From contig BAAHQB010000040.1 in assembly GCA_054601695.1 (NCBI GenBank), positions 1,009,363 to 1,073,362 on the forward strand: a stretch of 64,000 nt of DNA, given 5' to 3'. Positions 61,720-64,000 of this stretch are shown one piece after another. Position 1 is the first letter of the stretch; each line of letters starts with the position of its first letter. The notes beneath the pieces were generated by a model that made no database searches, was not told the DNA's origin, and saw only the letters and a list, made by a program, of their open reading frames with translations. Both the position numbers and the translations under genes were made by a program. Source of the stretch: Amorphochlora amoebiformis. Its lineage: Eukaryota; Cercozoa; Chlorarachniophyceae.

Positions 61720-62998
61720 GTATGTATGTATATATATATACATACGCGTACACTATCTACATACATATATATTATTTATGCACACATGTCGGCTCTCACC
61801 ATATTTGGATTTACTTTAACAACTAGGGTTAAGGTGTCGAGTTAGGGTAAAGGTGTCGGATTAGGGTCTCGGGTCAAGGTGTCTCGTTAGGCTGTCGGGT
61901 TAGGGTGTCGGGTTCGGGAAAGCGTGTCGGGTTAGGGCGTGGAGTTAGGGTGTCGGGTTAGTGTGTCGGGGGCGGGCTAAAGTGTCGGGTTAGGGTGTCG
62001 GGTTAGGGTGTCGGGTGTCGGGTTAGGGTGTCGGGTTAGGGTGTCGGGTTAGGGTGCCGGGTTAGGGTGTCGGGTTAGGGTGTCGGGGTCGTCGGGTTAG
62101 GGTGTCGGGTTAGGGATAGGGTTAGGGTGTCGGGTTAGGGTTAGGGTGTCGGGTTAGGGTTAGGGTGTCGGGTTAGGGTTAGGGTGTCGGGTTAGGGTGT
62201 CGGGTTAGGGTGTCGGGTTAGGGTTAGGGTGTCGGGTTAGGGTTAGGGTGTCGGGTTAGGGTTAGGGTGTCGAATTAGGGTTAGGGTATCGGGTTAGGGT
62301 GTCGGGTTAGGGTTAGGGTGTCGGGTTAGGGTTAGGGTGTCGGGTTAGGGTTAGGGTGTCGGGTTAGGGTTAGGGTGTCGGGTTAGGGTTAGGGTGTCGG
62401 GTTAGGGTTAGGGTGTCGGGTTAGGGTGTCGGGTTAGGGTGTCGGGTTAGGGTTAGGGTGTCGGGTTAGGGTGTCGGGTTAGGGTTAGGGTGTCGGGTTA
62501 GGGTTAGGGTGTCGGGTAAGGGTTAGGGTGTCGGGTTAGGGTTAGGGTGTCGGGTTAGGGTTAGGGTGTCGGGTTAGGGTTAGGGTGTCGGGTTAGGGTG
62601 TCGGGTTAGGGTGTCGGGTTAGGGTTAGGGTTAGGGTGTAGGGTTAGGGTGTCGGGTTAGGGTGTCGGGTTAGGGTGTCGGGTTAGGGTTAGGGTGTCGG
62701 GTTAGGGTTAGGGTGTTGGGTTAGGGTTAGGGTTAGGGTGTCGGGTTAGGGTTAGGGTTAGGGTGTCGGGTTAGGGTTAGGGTTGTAGGGTGTCGGGTTA
62801 GGGTTAGGGTTAGGGTTAGGGTTAGGGTTAGGGTGTCGGGTTAGGGTTAGGGTTAGGGTGTCGGGTTAGGGTTAGGGTTAGGGTTAGGGTGTCGGGTTAG
62901 GGTTAGGGTTAGGGTTAGGGTTAGGGTTAGGGTGTCGGGTTAGGGTTAGGGTTAGGGTTAGGGTTAGGGTTAGGGTTAGGGTGTCGGGTTAGGGTTAT
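61152..62998 (+). repeat. Telomere-like array of TTAGGG and TGTCGGG units
   Basis: About 1.4 kb of array in two blocks (61152-61380 and 61824-62998) made of TTAGGG and a seven-base variant, TGTCGGG. Proximally the two alternate nearly one to one with point changes (GGTGTCGAG, GGATGTCGG). Distally (62780-62996) runs of four to eight TTAGGG separate single TGTCGGG units. All units share one orientation, the same as the terminal tract. No gene is present. Confidence 0.95.
61381..61823. mobile_element. Foldback (long inverted repeat) element inside the telomere-like array
   Basis: Two ~195-base arms are near-perfect reverse complements around a centre at about 61575. The outer ends read GTTATAAAAGTAAATCC on the left and the complement of GTTGTTAAAGTAAATCC on the right. 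Matching inner segments include AAATATGGTGAG, CCGACATG, ACATACATATATA, CATACCGTACATATGCATTC and TATACATAATATA. There is no coding capacity. The array resumes in the same orientation on the far side, so it looks like an insertion of a MITE-like or hairpin element. A target duplication cannot be judged inside a repeat. Confidence 0.85.
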
Positions 62999-62999
62999 C

Positions 63000-63097
63000 C
63001 ATGTAGAGCAAGTTAGTTGAACACCAAAGTAATTTCACAAACACATGCATATACAATATATATAAATGAATGTACAATATATATATATGGAAATATG

Positions 63098-63175
<78 letters not shown>

Positions 63176-63957
63176 ATATAATATATATATATAAACATAA
63201 ACCATACACAATATGCACAAACAAATAAATATATATACATACAATGTGTGTGTGGGGCTTACCTGCACCCGACCAACGTTCTTGCGAACGACAGTTTCGG
63301 CCCTCTTATGGTGGGGACTCATCAGGGGGGAACCGTCGCAGGATGTCGGTCTTGCAGGCAGGCTCGCTTCTTGCCAGTGTGTGTCGCGAAACGGATAGCT
63401 GTTGCGTTGTCGCGCTGCCGGGGCGTCTTTAAAGGGCTTGACACGTGTACTGTGGTGGTTCAGGTTGTGACATGGGGCTCTGAAGGCGTTCCAGGATTCC
63501 GGGGATTCCAGGAGAATGGCAGGCATTGGCGGGCAGTGACGGGGGGGTCTCATCGCAGACCAGAATGGAGGTCGGCGTCGGTCGAATCTCTTCGAAACCG
63601 TGGACGTTGAAGGGCGTATGCATATACATATTAACCATGGAGCCTCGTGAAGGTCTCCATCCGCTTGGGGTGTGACGGGGCGGACTTCGGTCGCTGCAGA
63701 AGGCTTGGGGGAGAAGACTTGTGAGAAGGGAAGGTGCGTGGACTGGTGGTGGTCTCTCGCTTTGAAGGAGGTTGTATAGCCTCTCGACATGCTCTCAGGT
63801 CATATAACGCTTGCAGACGGTGCTGTTGTGGCTTGTCGTCATGCTGTATTGTGCGTCAGACGTATGCAGAACTTGTGATGATCGTTGCTGATACTCTTCT
63901 CGATTTTATTTTATAAACCGACGGGGTCACGGGCCTCCGGTGTAAGTTGGTAGTTCA
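63000..63957. other. Unique subtelomeric segment between the two telomeric tracts
   Basis: (TA)n at 63096-63170, then ~700 bases of about 55 % GC up to the terminal TTAGGG tract. It carries the doubtful minus-strand frame listed separately. No other feature seen. Confidence 0.6.
63263..63790 (-). CDS. Subtelomeric open frame, doubtful
   Basis: From an ATG at 63788-63790 the minus strand is open for 176 codons to a strong donor-like CAG|GTAAGC (63263/63262), in a stretch of about 55 % GC that is clearly different from the AT-rich surroundings. It would be a first exon transcribed away from the telomere. The peptide is rich in Pro, Arg, Ser and His (for example SKRFDRRRPPFW, SPHHKRAETVVRKNVGRVQ) and shows no known domain. 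The plus strand is also open for about 120 codons at 63248-63610, so GC content alone may explain the open frame. I do not recognise it. Confidence 0.22.
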
Positions 63958-64000
63958 GTGTTAGGGTTAGGGTTAGGGTTAGGGTTAGGGTTAGGGTTAG
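63958..64000 (+). repeat. Terminal (TTAGGG)n tract
   Basis: The window ends in about seven perfect TTAGGG units running to the last base, G-rich strand reading toward the right. That is the orientation of a right-hand chromosome end. The window boundary prevents telling whether it continues as the true telomere or is another short internal tract. Confidence 0.85.

Noticed and set aside
63248-63610. 120-codon plus-strand frame near the telomere
   Set aside because: Overlaps the equally unsupported minus frame; GC-rich composition makes long frames likely by chance.

Overview
This is a eukaryotic nuclear window from the right-hand end of a chromosome, or close to it. The last ~42 bases are pure (TTAGGG)n in the orientation of a right end, preceded at 61.15-63.0 kb by a ~1.8 kb telomere-like array. 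Genes are split into many short, GC-richer exons. Introns and spacers are dominated by very long (TA)n runs and by dozens of different minisatellites. Exon architecture, TTAGGG ends and spliceosomal GT..AG borders suggest a protist or alga, but nothing seen here fixes the lineage.

Two genes were rebuilt exon by exon, with every junction in phase. (1) A complete phosphoglycerate kinase on the minus strand (19,633-34,860): 21 exons, 1,260 coding nt, 419 aa in 15.2 kb. (2) A complete UFD2/UBE4-type ubiquitin conjugation factor E4 on the plus strand (36,493-54,163): 36 exons, 3,420 coding nt, 1,139 aa, ending in a C-terminal U-box. They are divergent and share a ~1.6 kb spacer (34,861-36,492) that probably holds both promoters. 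Functionally they are unrelated: glycolysis versus ubiquitin-chain elongation.

To the left (about 2.0-17.5 kb, minus strand) a chain of about 12 short exon-like segments with mostly compatible phases and hydrophobic stretches suggests a third split gene for a multi-spanning membrane protein. No family was recognised and confidence is only moderate. 17.5-19.6 kb is ordinary low-repeat spacer. Right of UFD2 (54.2-64 kb) I found no recognisable gene: there is a palindromic 24-bp repeat field, unique spacers, (TA)n, the telomere-like array interrupted by a foldback element, and a subtelomeric open frame of doubtful status.

The most unusual theme is that many minisatellites sit at exon borders. 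In several their unit contains the neighbouring splice acceptor or donor plus the first or last bases of the exon, so single introns carry strings of near-copies of their own splice site. This is seen in both solid genes and echoed in the putative left gene. Other structures of note are a 29-bp satellite with an exact 27-unit higher-order copy and two long foldback elements.
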